Origin: Entamoeba invadens IP1
Lineage: Eukaryota; Evosea; Mastigamoebida; Endamoebidae
Direction of reading: 5' to 3'
Assembly: GCF_000330505.1 (NCBI RefSeq)
Contig: NW_004440112.1
Location: 106,687 to 170,686, forward strand
DNA length: 64,000 nucleotides
The notes beneath the pieces were generated by a model that had not been told where the DNA came from, ran no database searches, and saw only the letters and a program-made list of their open reading frames with translations. Both the position numbers and the translations under genes were made by a program. Below, piece after piece: positions 1-10,867 of this stretch. Every line of letters begins with the position of its first letter. Positions within the stretch are counted from its first letter, which is position 1.

Positions 1-656
1 GTATTTGAGCCTTTTCCTTTTCTTTGACATGTTTTATTAATTGATGGTATCTGTTGTATTGAATTAATTGTATTTATATTATGATGTTTATCATCTTCCA
101 ATAGAACATTTTCTCCGTTAAATTTTGTGTGAATTTTGTTAATAAAAGTTGTGTATGCAATCGTATTAATCGTTTTAATGAAAACTTCTAAATTATCGGG
201 ATTGTGCATTAAAACAGATCTACAATCTTTGAACATAATCATCATTATGACATAATAACAAACATAAACACCACATAAAAGAGATTGTGCCGGCTGTCTA
301 CAAAAACGTGTTGCAGTGTAAATATTAAATTCATTATAATCGAGAGTATTAAATATATCTTTTAAATATGACACATAATCAATGTCGTGATAATTTTTCA
401 ATGGATTAAATATTATTCATATTTTTTGGCTGTCAACAACAGCTAAAACAAAATGTGTATATTGTAAAATAGGAATAAAAGTAAGCCTAAAACTCAAAAT
501 ATTATTTTTGATAATTGTTGTCAAATTTTGTCCACCATGGTTCATCTTTAGAAGAAATGCATTGACTGATGAAACATAATAATAACCATCACCGCTTTGA
601 TTTGAAATGAAATTGTTTATAGTTTCTTCAGTCATCCCCTCGTAATTCATTGTCAA
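1..656 (-). pseudogene. Ulp1/C48-like cysteine protease fragment, interrupted by a stop
   Basis: The minus strand reads from 656 to the window edge in one frame, broken only by a TGA at 417-419. Before the stop there is a THFVLAVVD segment, which fits the His/Asp region of Ulp1-type (C48) proteases. After it comes RQPAQSLLCGVYVCYY, which fits the Gln-x(5-6)-Cys-Gly active-site block. Such proteases cleave SUMO-like modifiers; in eukaryotic transposons (some MULEs and Polinton-like elements) they also occur as cargo. The protein leaves the window unfinished. The single stop suggests a recent pseudogene, or a sequencing error. Family assignment rests on motif spacing only. Confidence 0.5.
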
Positions 657-1521
657 GTTTTTTAGTTGAAAACTGATGTTTTTAGATTAATTACTAAAAA
701 CATTCTAATTTATATTCATTTTTGTCGTGTAACCAGCAATTTATGTTTATGGTATCCACAATTAAAATATATAAGTATAATTTACATAGTTATTAAAAAT
801 AATTTTGTTTTTAAAATGTAACAATATTATTTTACTTAAAAATGCATTTCTGTTTGGAAAACAATCAAATACATAATAATAATAATATTATATTTTTACC
901 GTAACAAATATATTTTTAATGTTATTATTTATAATATTGTCACCTATTTATATTTAAAATTTACACATTTGTGTAGTAAAAAATGCATTACTTAGTCATG
1001 CATATCAAGCTTACAAGGGGTATTACGATATTGTCGCTCTGACTTTTGTAAAACTTTTATTAATAAATATAAGTTACTAGAAACTATTATAATAAATAAA
1101 AACTGAAATAGTTTTTGGTGTTTTTGGTTTGAAATAATTAAACTATATAATAATTTATATAAATTAAAAATTAACTATTAAAAGTTTTGCATAAGGCAAA
1201 GTTCTACATAAAGCAGAGTAACCATACTATATTTAATTATTATTAATCAATTATAAACAGCCAATTGGAATCAATAATAATAACTTACATTCGAAGCACT
1301 TTCATTGAAAATATTAGAAAAAACACCAATTATCATATTAAATATAATTAATTTGATCATTTCTGCAATTTTATTACCAAAATTTTAATGTTGGACCGAA
1401 CAAGGCAAAAGCAAGATGGTCATCTTCCCCACTATTTTTACTTGAAAGCATAATAATTTCAAACATCTTCGAATCATTTAAACCTAAAACTCCAATATAT
1501 CTTGATATTACGTTTATTTGA
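657..1521. other. AT-rich intergenic region
   Basis: No supportable gene. This is very AT-rich spacer between the protease fragment and the secreted-protein gene. Its last 100 bases should hold the promoter of the gene starting at 1522, but I see no clear TATTTAAA box. Confidence 0.6.
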
Positions 1522-2844
1522 ATGGAGTGTATTATTTTGCTGCTTATTGTACTTCTATCACACTGCTCTGCAGCTTCTTCGACTGCAAACAAGATGGACA
1601 TTTGCCTTGTCAAAACCAAATACGTTGACACGCACGGCCAGAAGCCCACCAAACTATTTAAAGTGAATCGTGGGGTAGTTTACGAAACAATAGAAAACAA
1701 AAAATTTTGTTATTATTATGTTTCCACTGTCTACAAAAACACATCAAAGTGCTTTGATGATCAGTACGTGTGGTCTGGCTTAGACGACGCCTCCACAGCT
1801 GGTGGCAAAATATTATTTGACGAAATGAATGCGACTGAAATGAAGCAAAGACTCTACTTTTCCTACTTCCCATTAAATGGTGATATGAACAACATGATCA
1901 CTTTTAAAATCGAATATGTCGACTTCCAAGAGAAAGGAGAAGATGGCTCAGAAATCAAGTTTAGTAACATTGCGAGACAACTTGACTTAATAATTACAAC
2001 AAATTTCAATTTAGTAGTTTTACTTGGGATGACTGTGGACTATGGAAAAGGCTTAACAGGAGCCGTTTGCTTCTGTTATGTCGTTGATAAGACCAAAACG
2101 GCGTATGTGACTTTCGACACCAAATACTTCGATTTCCTCACAACGATCTCCGTCGATAATTTCAAGAACGTTGCGATTAGTGGGAATGACATCTTAGTTG
2201 GCTCTCCAAAGTCGCGGGACGACCTCACAGCTGATATTTCACAGAACGTCTTTATTATGACTGTCGTCGATGTCCCGTCCAAACCGGAGTTCCCAGTGAC
2301 TTTGTCTTCGCCAACTGTCATCCCACCACAAAAAAGGAATCTGTTCCAACTTGGTGGTGGCGTTGGACATTCGAACAAATACGCGTTTATTGCAGACCCT
2401 TTTCTTGACAGGGGTGTTGCATACGTCGTCAGAAAAGTCGATGGGACGACTCTCGATTTAAAGGCTACGCTCAATCCGTTCCCGCGGTGGGGAAGTTACC
2501 AAAAATTTGCACTGTATATGGCAGCGTTTAATAACGCGGATGATACAACTGACTTGTTCGTTGCGGCGCCAACAGCGTGGATTCATGACAATGTCAGAAA
2601 AGTCCAAAAAGAGGGCAGAAAAACAAGTGAATATATTGGTGTCATCTACCACTTCGTTATTGTAGATGACAAAACTTGCGAAACTAAAGGATACTACGTC
2701 GTACAGAACGATGAACAAAGTGGAATTATGAACTCTACAATTAGTGGAATGGTCAAATGGAACGACTTGGTCTTTGTGACACTCGAAAATTACGACGGAA
2801 TATATAAACTCGGCTGCGACCAAAATATTACTCTTCAACTCTGA
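1522..2844 (+). CDS. Secreted protein, possible FG-GAP-like beta-propeller
   Basis: Intact 440-residue ORF starting with a clear signal peptide (MECIILLLIVLLSHCSAASS), so the product enters the secretory pathway. No C-terminal hydrophobic tail is visible, so it is probably soluble or luminal. Several internal segments alternate aromatic/hydrophobic strands with phrases such as ILVGSPKSRDD, YAFIADPFLDRGVAYVV and DLFVAAPTA. These resemble the loop-strand pattern of FG-GAP/integrin-type propeller blades, but no canonical calcium loop is obvious. Codon use and GC content are higher than in the flanking DNA, as expected for a real gene. Function unknown; the propeller idea is inference. Confidence 0.8.
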   Translation: MECIILLLIVLLSHCSAASSTANKMDICLVKTKYVDTHGQKPTKLFKVNRGVVYETIENKKFCYYYVSTVYKNTSKCFDDQYVWSGLDDASTAGGKILFDEMNATEMKQRLYFSYFPLNGDMNNMITFKIEYVDFQEKGEDGSEIKFSNIARQLDLIITTNFNLVVLLGMTVDYGKGLTGAVCFCYVVDKTKTAYVTFDTKYFDFLTTISVDNFKNVAISGNDILVGSPKSRDDLTADISQNVFIMTVVDVPSKPEFPVTLSSPTVIPPQKRNLFQLGGGVGHSNKYAFIADPFLDRGVAYVVRKVDGTTLDLKATLNPFPRWGSYQKFALYMAAFNNADDTTDLFVAAPTAWIHDNVRKVQKEGRKTSEYIGVIYHFVIVDDKTCETKGYYVVQNDEQSGIMNSTISGMVKWNDLVFVTLENYDGIYKLGCDQNITLQL

Positions 2845-3455
2845 TGTTTTGATTGGTGTGAACTAAAAGGTACTATTTTTATTAATTTTTTAATTATTAA
2901 ATTATACTGTACAAGTAATTGGATTAATCACAAACCAGAGGTTTCCAAAATAATTATTGCCGAAAACGTGGTATTATAACGTACAAATTTATAAAAAAAA
3001 TACAATTTGGTTATGAAATGGTGACGTGGGTTATTAGGATTGGGATTTTGAAAACCTCTGATTTACAATTTTCTTATGTTTTAATAGTTAATTCTAATAG
3101 TTTAAAATAATATAAATAAAACAAATAATTTTATGCTAAATAGTTAAAAATAGTTAAAATATAGTTAATTAAATTAGTTTAAAATAATAAAATTAAAAAT
3201 AATAAATCAATATTACAGTCAGCCGAATCAACCTTCTGCAACGAAACAGCTTTCTGCGGATTGTTTTTCAAAAATAACCATAATTAATAACAATTCAAAC
3301 CATTTTTAATAGTATTTTTTCGAGTTCAAATAAATATATTTTTATCCACAGGATTTTATTAATACACCTTCTGCAGTATATAATTGGTCTTATAAATATC
3401 AAAAAGTAAAAAAAAAAATAAAACCAAACTAAAAACGAACAGTACTCAGTTAACA
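2845..3455. other. Intergenic region containing a possible miniature hAT element
   Basis: No gene seen. It contains the short inverted-repeat unit at 2936-3060. The rest is AT-rich spacer leading into a kinase fragment. Confidence 0.5.
2936..3060. mobile_element. Possible 125-bp hAT-type MITE
   Basis: The ends form an inverted repeat, CAGAGGTTTCCAAAA at 2936 against CAGAGGTTTTCAAAA read on the other strand from 3060. CAGAG is a typical hAT terminus. No convincing 8-bp target duplication is visible, so this is tentative. Confidence 0.35.
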
Positions 3456-3830
3456 AACAAATTAAACATAGACACGGAGCCAGACAACATTCTCGTGTTT
3501 TCAATTGATTTTAGTTACGAAGTAATAGCAAAATTGACCGACTTTAGAGATGTAAATGTGTTGATGACTAACATTGCATTTACTTAAATAGTTGGTACAC
3601 CAACATATATGGCGCCTAATGTGTTAAACATGGAGATGAACAAAAAATGCAGATATTTTTTTGGCATGACGTTATTAGAATGTGTAACGTGGAAAGACCC
3701 ATTCCAAAGGAACAGTTTATGTTTGGATGAATATTGTCAACTTTTTTGAAACTGAAAAGGTTGCTAAATTTAAAGGACTACACTTGATGTTGTAGATGAT
3801 ATGCGGTACCACAACGTTTATAAATGAATA
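3456..3830 (+). pseudogene. Protein kinase fragment (tyrosine-kinase-like family)
   Basis: Plus-strand remnant of a kinase catalytic domain. A damaged catalytic loop (frameshifted DTEPDNILVFS) is followed by AKLTDFRDVNVLMTN, which is the DFG region with Gly changed to Arg. Next come VGTPTYMAPNVL (activation segment/APE region) and FFGMTLLECVTWKDPF (helix F area). Several stops and frameshifts are present and the N-lobe is missing. It resembles the other two kinase remnants in this window (7040-11430 and 62500-63020), so they probably derive from one expanded Entamoeba family. Non-functional. Confidence 0.8.
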
Positions 3831-3895
3831 AAAATTAAAAATTGTTTTTACTAAATTAGATAATATTAACACTTTTTAATTATTTTGAATTATAA

Positions 3896-4936
3896 CAGGG
3901 GCCTCCAATTTAGTATATTTTTGACAAGGGTTACTTATGAAAAATAATAGTAAAAAAATTGGAAAAAAACAGAGCTAAAAAACTAAGCAAAAATTACCGT
4001 ATTTGACCAAGATCAGATTATTAACATAAATTTAAAAATTTATAAATAAATCAACAAAACAATGATTATAAGTTTATTGTTATTTTAAATTATTTACATG
4101 AGTACTTTTGTATTTAGATAACAGTTTTATTATAGATAATAAAATAAAGAACTTAAAAAAATAAAATGAAACGCTCCAGTATATCATGTAACCAGCATCG
4201 ATATATCAAAAAATTGGTAACAGTCTACTTTCTAAACAATTACAAACAGATGAATTTGGACAGTTGGACGATTTTTGTGAATTGGCAATGAACTTCGACG
4301 ATTACATTACAACAAAAATCCTCTTAATTTAAATACTGTATATCTCCGGGATGAAATTAATAAACTCAGAGGAGCTCCGGATCTTGAGGCTTTTCTTCGA
4401 AAGACTCTGACAAAAAAAGGTGGTACTGACACGACGTTTAAATCCTTGGGATCTAAGTTCGTCTTTGGACTTACTTGATAATGCACCATTTTTGAAAGTG
4501 GATCAAAACTTTACTGTTTATTAGCGATGCTTCTTGCAATGTCACCCACCACTGCTATATGTGGATCCAGTTTTTCTTTACTGAAAAGATACAACAAAAA
4601 CAATTTTGCTCACAATTCGTTGCGAGCGAGAATATACGTCAAAGACAGAGCTATCAATAAAATGGAACTATTATAAATTTAGTAATTTTTATGTTTTGTT
4701 TAACAATAACATTTAACTGATGTTTTTAATAATTATTTTGAAATTACTTAACACTATCTTGTTTATTTTAAAGTGGCTTCACAAAACTTCTGTTTTAAAA
4801 GCCATCTTTTTAAAAATGCTGATAATAATATGTTTTATTAATAATATAAATAATTTTCAATTTAAAGATGCCACGTTTTATGAATTTGCCACGTTTACAG
4901 TTTTTATGACAAGGGTTTTGAAAAAGGAGGACCCTG
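3896..4936 (+). mobile_element. Degenerate hAT-type DNA transposon remnant
   Basis: It begins CAGGGGCCTCC at 3896 and ends with the inverted form GGAGGACCCTG at 4936, an 11-bp terminal repeat with one mismatch and hAT-like. Inside, at about 4230-4676, a broken plus-strand reading frame includes MSPTTAICGSSFSLLKRYN followed by NSLRARIYVKDRAIN. This matches the hAT C-terminal dimerisation pattern (Thr/Ala-x-Glu/Cys-x-x-Phe-Ser then Arg-x-x-Leu). Frameshifts and stops make it dead. Its right end directly abuts the mariner-like element at 4937, so no target duplication can be read. Confidence 0.55.
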
Positions 4937-5122
4937 GTCCAGCATAATTAATAAATAGACCATGCAAAAAATATTAATACCATCACAAATAATTTCAATA
5001 TTATAGTTTTTATATTTCATTCACAAAAATAAATAGACGCACCACAAACTTATATGTTCAAGTCATTTAGAATTATTAAAGTTTTTTCTGAATTATTTTA
5101 CTTTCAACAAAAAAATAAAAAT
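4937..5122 (+). repeat. Left terminal inverted repeat of mariner-like copy 1
   Basis: Matches the reverse complement of 6570-6756 almost base for base, from GTCCAGCATAATT to the run ending TTTCAACAAAAAAATAAAA. Confidence 0.85.
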
Positions 5123-5145
5123 CAACATTAAAACTATAAAAAACA

Positions 5146-6505
5146 ATGAACCGAACATCAGCGAATTATGTTGATCTCACAGACACAGGTGCACGGGCTG
5201 ACTATATACAGTTGGCGCCTACACCTCTACCTGGTACTCCGCTTCAATCATTTGCAACCCAACCATTCATCCCGCCTTCAATACAACCAAATCCAAGATG
5301 AAGACCAAAGAGATTTGGGCCAGAACATTCAGAACACCGAAAGCACCAATACACCAAAATTGGTTTGAAACTCAAGCAACTGTTTGTTGAAGAGTCTAGG
5401 AAGAAACCTGACCAGAAACCCGAAGATTTTTTCACAGACCATTGGAATACCTATTCACAACTGCACCGCTTTGTTGACGAAGTTGAGGAAAGGGGAAAGT
5501 ATATATCCTTTGAACCATTACAACCACAAAAGCCGCATTACTCCTTTCATTCACCTTGTTAAGCAGCATCTCAAAAAATTCGGCGACATCTTCCATTGAG
5601 AAAACCAGAAGGAAAATGGTTGAAGTTGTCATAGTTGAAGGAATCAAAAACATGGAGGATGTAGAGTTTGTAGATGTTTCCACTCTTTTGATATCAACGT
5701 AAAGATATAGGCGTTTGAAAGAAGATGAAACTAACCACAACCCATTTGAAGAAGCGTTATTAGAAGCAGAAATGGCCGTTCCATCCGAATCAACCTTTTT
5801 AAGAATGGTCAATGGACAAATCAAAGGAGAAGAATTCAAGTATTTTCCTTCTCTTTCCTTTAAGAGAGTAACTAATAGAGGGCCAAACGCAAACACGGAG
5901 GAAAACAAAGAAAACGCATCGCAGCTGTCAATGAATTAAACGGGAAACTGAACGCAGGATATACATGGGTTTGTGTAGATGAAACTGCCTGGACAATCGT
6001 ATGTACATCAGTGTATGGGTGGAGCGAGGTTGGGCAGAAGTGTTTCTTGACAAAATTAAAAAACGGAATGCGTCTTTATTGCACTACAGCGATTGATAGT
6101 GGAGGAATGTCTTATTGTGACTTGGTTTATGGTTGTAACGATAAACGGGTTTACAATGCATACTTCAAAAGACTTATTTCAAGATATGACGAGGCGGGAA
6201 TACGGGTGGTTTTTTGGTGCGATAACTGTAAAATACACAAAGACATGGAAGATATAATCGAAAATACAAACCATTGTGTGGTCTTCAATGCAGCTTACTC
6301 ACCAGAAATGAACCCAATAGAGAATGTCTTTGGTTTCTGGAAGAGAAGAGTCGAAGATAAAATCAGAAAGTGGGTTGACCTTGAAAATCTAGTCACTCAA
6401 ATTAAAGAAAGTTTCGAAGAGTTGCAAGTTCATGAAGTTAATGCTACAATGCAAAGATGTAGAAATGAAGTTTGGAGAAAGGTGTATGCTCGAGAGGATC
6501 TTTAA
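5146..6505 (+). pseudogene. Tc1/mariner-like transposase, frameshifted
   Basis: The start at 5146 (MNRTSANYV) lies 24 bp inside the inverted repeat. The frame is broken by an in-frame TGA (Arg codon position) near 5298 and by frameshifts at about 5380-5700 and 5938. The C-terminal 164 residues (6011-6505) are open. Catalytic residues are visible: Asp in WVCVDETAW (just before 6011), Asp in VVFWCDNCKIH and Glu in SPEMNPIENVFG. Exactly 32 residues separate the second Asp from the Glu. Comparison with the copy at 36671-37952 shows the same domain order and helps locate the frameshifts. A DDE transposase cuts and joins its element at TA targets; this copy is inactive. Confidence 0.85.
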
Positions 6506-6569
6506 ACAAATTCCACTTTAATAGTTTTTTATAACATTTTATAGAGAAATAATATTTTTTTGGTTTAAA

Positions 6570-6756
6570 TATTTTTATTTTTTTGTTGAAAGTAAAATAA
6601 TTCAGAAAAAACTTTAATAATTCTAAATGACTTGAACATATAAGTTTGTGGTGCGTCTATTTATTTTTGTGAATGAAATATAAAAACTATAATATTGAAA
6701 TTATTTGTGATGGTATTAATATTTTTTGCATGGTCTATTTATCAATTATGCTGGAC
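6570..6756 (-). repeat. Right terminal inverted repeat of mariner-like copy 1
   Basis: Reverse complement of 4937-5122. It ends in GCTGGAC followed by TA. Confidence 0.85.
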
Positions 6757-7557
6757 TAATAATTGTAGGTGGTGTTTAATTAAAATATGTGACGAAACAA
6801 TTTATTTTTTGACTAAATAATTAATAAACTGACTTAATAATTATTGAAAATGGTGGGAATCGAAAACCCAATGAATAACACTTTACTTATTGTAAATAGT
6901 AAAAAACCTAATTAAAAAACATTTTAATACAAAATGTTATTTCAACTTGAAATTTAGTTTTTCACTGTTGTTTTTGTAAAAAATAAAACATAAAAATTAA
7001 CTTACACATTTTGAGAAAGTCACTTTACAAAAATTAAATGTTATTTTATTTATATTTTTGAAGAAAGTCAGAAGTGAATCGACCACTTCTTGTATAGTTC
7101 TTTTTCTTTTTGGATGTTGTTTCCAACACATTTTAATTTATTCAAATAGCATTTCTGGAATAATCTTATTATTTTAGTTGTTTACCTGTTGTTACAAATT
7201 CTGTTATTTTCCAAAGAAATATATTTTTTTGATAAGATAAGCATCTTTCCAACTGAATGCTCCAAACACAGTGAAAGCAAATGAATAACAATTTACACTT
7301 TTTGTTTATTTTTTATTGATCAAAATTACGGGAGCTATATTACTGGGAGTACCTCTACCCTTTGTGAATAGTCATCAAAATATTGATATTATTACTTGAT
7401 CTAAAGTCAGTTAGTTTGGCGTTTGATATGTCGTGCAAATTCAACGAAAACATAAGAAAGTTGTCTGGTTTGATGTCTCTGTGTAAGATGCCATTTTCAT
7501 GTAAATATTAAATACCCTTGGAAGGTCTAACATTATTATAAGTCTAATTTGGTAAAA

Positions 7558-7735
7558 GGACATCTCGTAACTTGGACAATTGGTAACTTCAACATAAAGT
7601 TCAAAAAATATATTTTTCGATGTTTTATTTTTATTTTTTTTATTAATTTTTTTCTCGGCAAAAAATATTTAAGTATCCATTAAAAATAAAAAACCAAAAT
7701 TGTTATTCAGAAAAAGTTTATAAATTTTTACATGT
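7558..7735 (+). repeat. Left terminal inverted repeat of the MULE
   Basis: Runs from GGACATCTCG to about TTTATAAATTTTTACATG and matches the reverse complement of 10690-10867 with very few differences. Confidence 0.88.
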
Positions 7736-7862
7736 TTTTTTAAATTCACAACATAAAAAAATTATAATATAATTATCATTTAACAATTAAAACCAAATAA
7801 TATTAAATTGTTAATTTTTATTATTTATCAATGCAAAAAACTAATTATTATTTAATAATCAA

Positions 7863-9266
7863 ATGTCTCAAAACCCTTCCGAAAACGACAGTAATTCTTA
7901 TGAAAAATTTTCACTTGTGAATCCTTTTCATATACTATCTCAAAGAAAAAAGGATATGATTATATACGAAAATCACTGCTTTAAAAAAATAAGGGAAGGG
8001 TATTATTCATGTGTTGCACCTAAGTGCAAAGTCCATTTAATTGGATCAACTGATGATTCTCTTCATTATGGTAAAACGACTCAACACATCGATGCCGAAC
8101 AAAGTTTCAAGAAGAAGCTTTATCAGAATCAAATAAAGAAAGAACTATCACTCAATATAAATCTCAAGAAAATGACACCAAGAACTTTATTGACTCATTT
8201 CAAGAGAGGATCAATATCTACTTCAGACGCCACACTTAACAAATTTATCAAAAGAAACATTGATCGCCCACCAAATCCCAATACAATTGAAGAGATTGTT
8301 GTTAATAATTACACCAACATTTTATATCATAACAATAAAAACACCACTCTTCTTTTTGGTGATATGGAACAATTGAAGCTACTTTTATCTGCAAAAATGA
8401 TATGTATGGATGGAACGTTTTTAGCATGTCCCACACTTTACTCTCAACTGTATTCGATTCATGTGGTTTTACCCAATGATCAACACTTTCCGGTTGCTCA
8501 TGTTCTGATGAATGAACGTTCTGAAACATCATATACTCAATTGTTCATATCTCTGGAAAATTTACTTGGACAATCCCCTTTCAAAAGAGCAGTCTTGATA
8601 ATGTCTGATTTTGAAAAAGGTTTAATTGCGTCACTTTCTAAATTTGTAAATTTTGGACTCGTACACAAAGGATGTCTTTATCACCAGAGACAAGCAGTAA
8701 TTAAGAAAATAAGAAAATTTGGTTTGATCACCACATACAACAACCATGGTGTGTTGTTTGAAGCCGTCCAATTAATGTTCGGTTTGAGCTTTTTAAAACC
8801 CAACGAAGTAAGAGAAGCGTTTGATATTTTGAAGGTATGGTATGGCAGTTGTAAAGAAGTCGTTCAAATATTTGAATATTTTCAAAACACGTGGATTTGT
8901 GGCAGTTTTCCTTTGATGATGTGGAATCAAAGAGGTGCTTTGATTCGAACAAACAACATTTGTGAATCATACCACTCTGGACTGAACAAACGTTGTGGAG
9001 GACAAAAGCCGTCTTTCAACAAATACGTCGAAATCAATGGAGAAATAATTGAAGAAACTCGAAAAGATATTCAAAAAATGAAAATTGGAATTCGTCAACC
9101 GACAATAAAATGGATAGCGTGTTCAACAGAAAGACTTAATAATATTGTAGATGATTACGAAAAGAAAGTTGTAACACTTTATGAATGTTTGAAAAACATC
9201 GCGGGTGTTTTTGAAGATCACAAGGCAAATATTGTGATTGATGATGAGCAAACAAGCGAAGAATAA
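7863..9266 (+). CDS. MULE transposase, intact
   Basis: Open frame of 467 residues with an ATG start about 130 bp inside the left inverted repeat. The N-terminus (about residues 35-80) has a YYSCVAPKCKVHL...TTQHIDAE pattern that fits a FLYWCH-type zinc finger used for DNA binding. The MULE catalytic core follows: Asp183 in MICMDGTF, Asp249 in IMSDFEKGL, a GCLYHQRQ Cys/His motif, and Glu368 in NNICESYHSGLNKR. These are the expected DDE residues in the right order. No internal stop or frameshift is seen, so this copy may encode a working enzyme that mobilises its own and related ends. It is the only obviously intact transposase in the window. Confidence 0.9.
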   Translation: MSQNPSENDSNSYEKFSLVNPFHILSQRKKDMIIYENHCFKKIREGYYSCVAPKCKVHLIGSTDDSLHYGKTTQHIDAEQSFKKKLYQNQIKKELSLNINLKKMTPRTLLTHFKRGSISTSDATLNKFIKRNIDRPPNPNTIEEIVVNNYTNILYHNNKNTTLLFGDMEQLKLLLSAKMICMDGTFLACPTLYSQLYSIHVVLPNDQHFPVAHVLMNERSETSYTQLFISLENLLGQSPFKRAVLIMSDFEKGLIASLSKFVNFGLVHKGCLYHQRQAVIKKIRKFGLITTYNNHGVLFEAVQLMFGLSFLKPNEVREAFDILKVWYGSCKEVVQIFEYFQNTWICGSFPLMMWNQRGALIRTNNICESYHSGLNKRCGGQKPSFNKYVEINGEIIEETRKDIQKMKIGIRQPTIKWIACSTERLNNIVDDYEKKVVTLYECLKNIAGVFEDHKANIVIDDEQTSEE

Positions 9267-9453
9267 AAATATAGTTATTTAAGCAATATAATTTTTAATT
9301 GGTTTTATAATAAATTGGTAATTTGATTGTAAAATAAATTTATTAAATAATATTATTATTTAATAAACAGAATAATACAGTTGAGTAAGTGAAAAATTAG
9401 ACAACATTAAAATGTGGTATCTATTTTATTAGTTTTTTATTTCTTTTAATATA

Positions 9454-10303
9454 TAGTCACCCTCTAAAAGCAATAAAAACACGACAAATGGTCTAAAGAA
9501 ACTATAATTTATTATTTTAAACTATAATTATACAAACAGTAAAAACAACATTAAAAAAACAAAAAATAAAATCACATTGAATCAATTTTTGTCAAGCTTT
9601 TTAATTAGTTTAAAATATAACTGCAATCAATTAATACATGACACTTTGGGGTGTTTTGTCAATCTAGTTGACTGTGACAGCTCGTTTAAAAGCAATAATA
9701 ATAAAAGGAGGTGTTGTAACCACAAAGAATCCACCAATATCATCAATTAACTTTCTTAGTCTGTTCCAGAGTTCGATATTGTGAAAAATGTTTTTTCTAA
9801 AACAAATTATTATCCACATTTTCCTTCTCGACTTCTTCTTGAAAAAGCAAATTTACAAAACTGTCTTTCGCTTTAAAAGAAGACATTCTACTTTTAAGCC
9901 CACCAAATATCCCCAAATCAAGAACTTGAAAAAAAATGAGAAGCATACGGAGTTAAACTAACAAAGGTTGTGTTATTTTGAGTGAGCAACACAATGAATC
10001 TGATACATCCAAAGAATTGGTTGAATTGTCGAAAACCATACCAGTTGTAGGTTTGGTTTTTGGTATTGTACAAATAAATGCACATATACAACATTATCCA
10101 TTAAAATTGATTTTCAGTTCACCTTTAATCTATTTTTGACAATGTATTATAATTAAGTAAAACTTTAGTTTATTTTGAAATACTTTCAATGAAAAGAAAT
10201 AAATGTCAAATTGAAACACAATATAAAATCATAATTTCAAAAAACTATAATATAGTTTCTTTAGACCATTTGTCGGAAATTTTTACCTTTTAGCGGGTGA
10301 CTA
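9454..10303 (-). mobile_element. Pogo/Tigger-like element nested in the MULE
   Basis: An 850-bp insert whose ends are inverted repeats of about 60 bp. The left reads TAGTCACCCTCTAAAAG and continues to GACAAATGGTCTAAAGAAAC; the right is its complement at 10244-10303. TA dinucleotides flank both sides (9452-9453 and 10304-10305), as for Tc1/mariner/pogo. It holds only a decayed transposase C-terminus, so it is internally deleted. Confidence 0.75.
9664..10100 (-). pseudogene. Pogo-like (DDE_1) transposase C-terminal remnant
   Basis: The minus-strand translation in shifting frames contains SHFF then QVLDLGIFGGLKSRM. This corresponds to the hallmark of pogo/Tigger/CENP-B-like transposases (SH-x-x-Q-P-L-D-V-x-x-F-G-P-L-K). 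A tail FHNIELWNRLRKLIDDIGGFF follows, up to a stop at 9664-9666. Frameshifts and stops interrupt it and most of the catalytic domain is absent. It sits inside matching inverted repeats, so it is the residue of the nested element's own gene. Confidence 0.7.
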
Positions 10304-10689
10304 TAAGTAAAATATTTTACTATTAAAAATAAGTAAACTTTTTATTATTAAAAAATAGAATATTTAAGTATAGGTCAAGTGGCTTAGTTTTGTCATGCCC
10401 CTCAATTTGTTTACTGGAATATCTTGATTTAAGTTATTCAAAAAATGACAAATTCACATTAACATTCTTGATAACACAGAAATAAATATGATATCCATCA
10501 TAATATATCAAATTAAATATATGATGATGAAATTGACATATCGATAATAAATATATATATATATATTTAGATTAACGATTTATCATTCCAAAGTAACGAA
10601 TATTAACTGAGACATTATTGTGTTTTAATCAATCGCTATGAACATTTTGTTGATAGTTTATTGTACAATTCGATCTTTTCAACAAAGAA

Positions 10690-10867
10690 TACATAAAAAA
10701 TTTATAAACTTTTTCTGAATAACAATTTTGGTTTTTTATTTTTAATGGATACTTAAATATTTTTTGCCGAGAAAAAAATTAATAAAAAAAATAAAAATAA
10801 AACATCGAAAAATATATTTTTTGAACTTTATGTTGAAGTTACCAATTGTCCAAGTTACGAGATGTCC
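10690..10867 (-). repeat. Right terminal inverted repeat of the MULE
   Basis: Reverse complement of 7558-7735. The outermost bases differ slightly (GATTGGGGGACATC here, GTAAAAGGACATC at the left end). Confidence 0.88.

Larger units (their letters stand above)
4937..6756 (+). mobile_element. Tc1/mariner-like element, copy 1 (DD32E-type)
   Basis: A 1820-bp unit bounded by inverted repeats of about 186 bp that begin GTCCAGCATAATT. It carries one transposase pseudogene on the plus strand. The right flank is TA (6757-6758) while the left flank is TG, so the expected TA duplication has one changed base, or the left end coincides with the neighbouring hAT end. The related copy at 36171-38349 has different, longer repeats. 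Confidence 0.8.

Noticed and set aside
2076..2838. Open frames of 126-132 codons on the minus strand
   Set aside because: They overlap the clearly real secreted-protein gene on the plus strand and have no motifs; antisense shadows.
10546..10568. AT dinucleotide run as a possible origin or matrix element
   Set aside because: Short AT microsatellites occur throughout this AT-rich DNA; nothing singles this one out.
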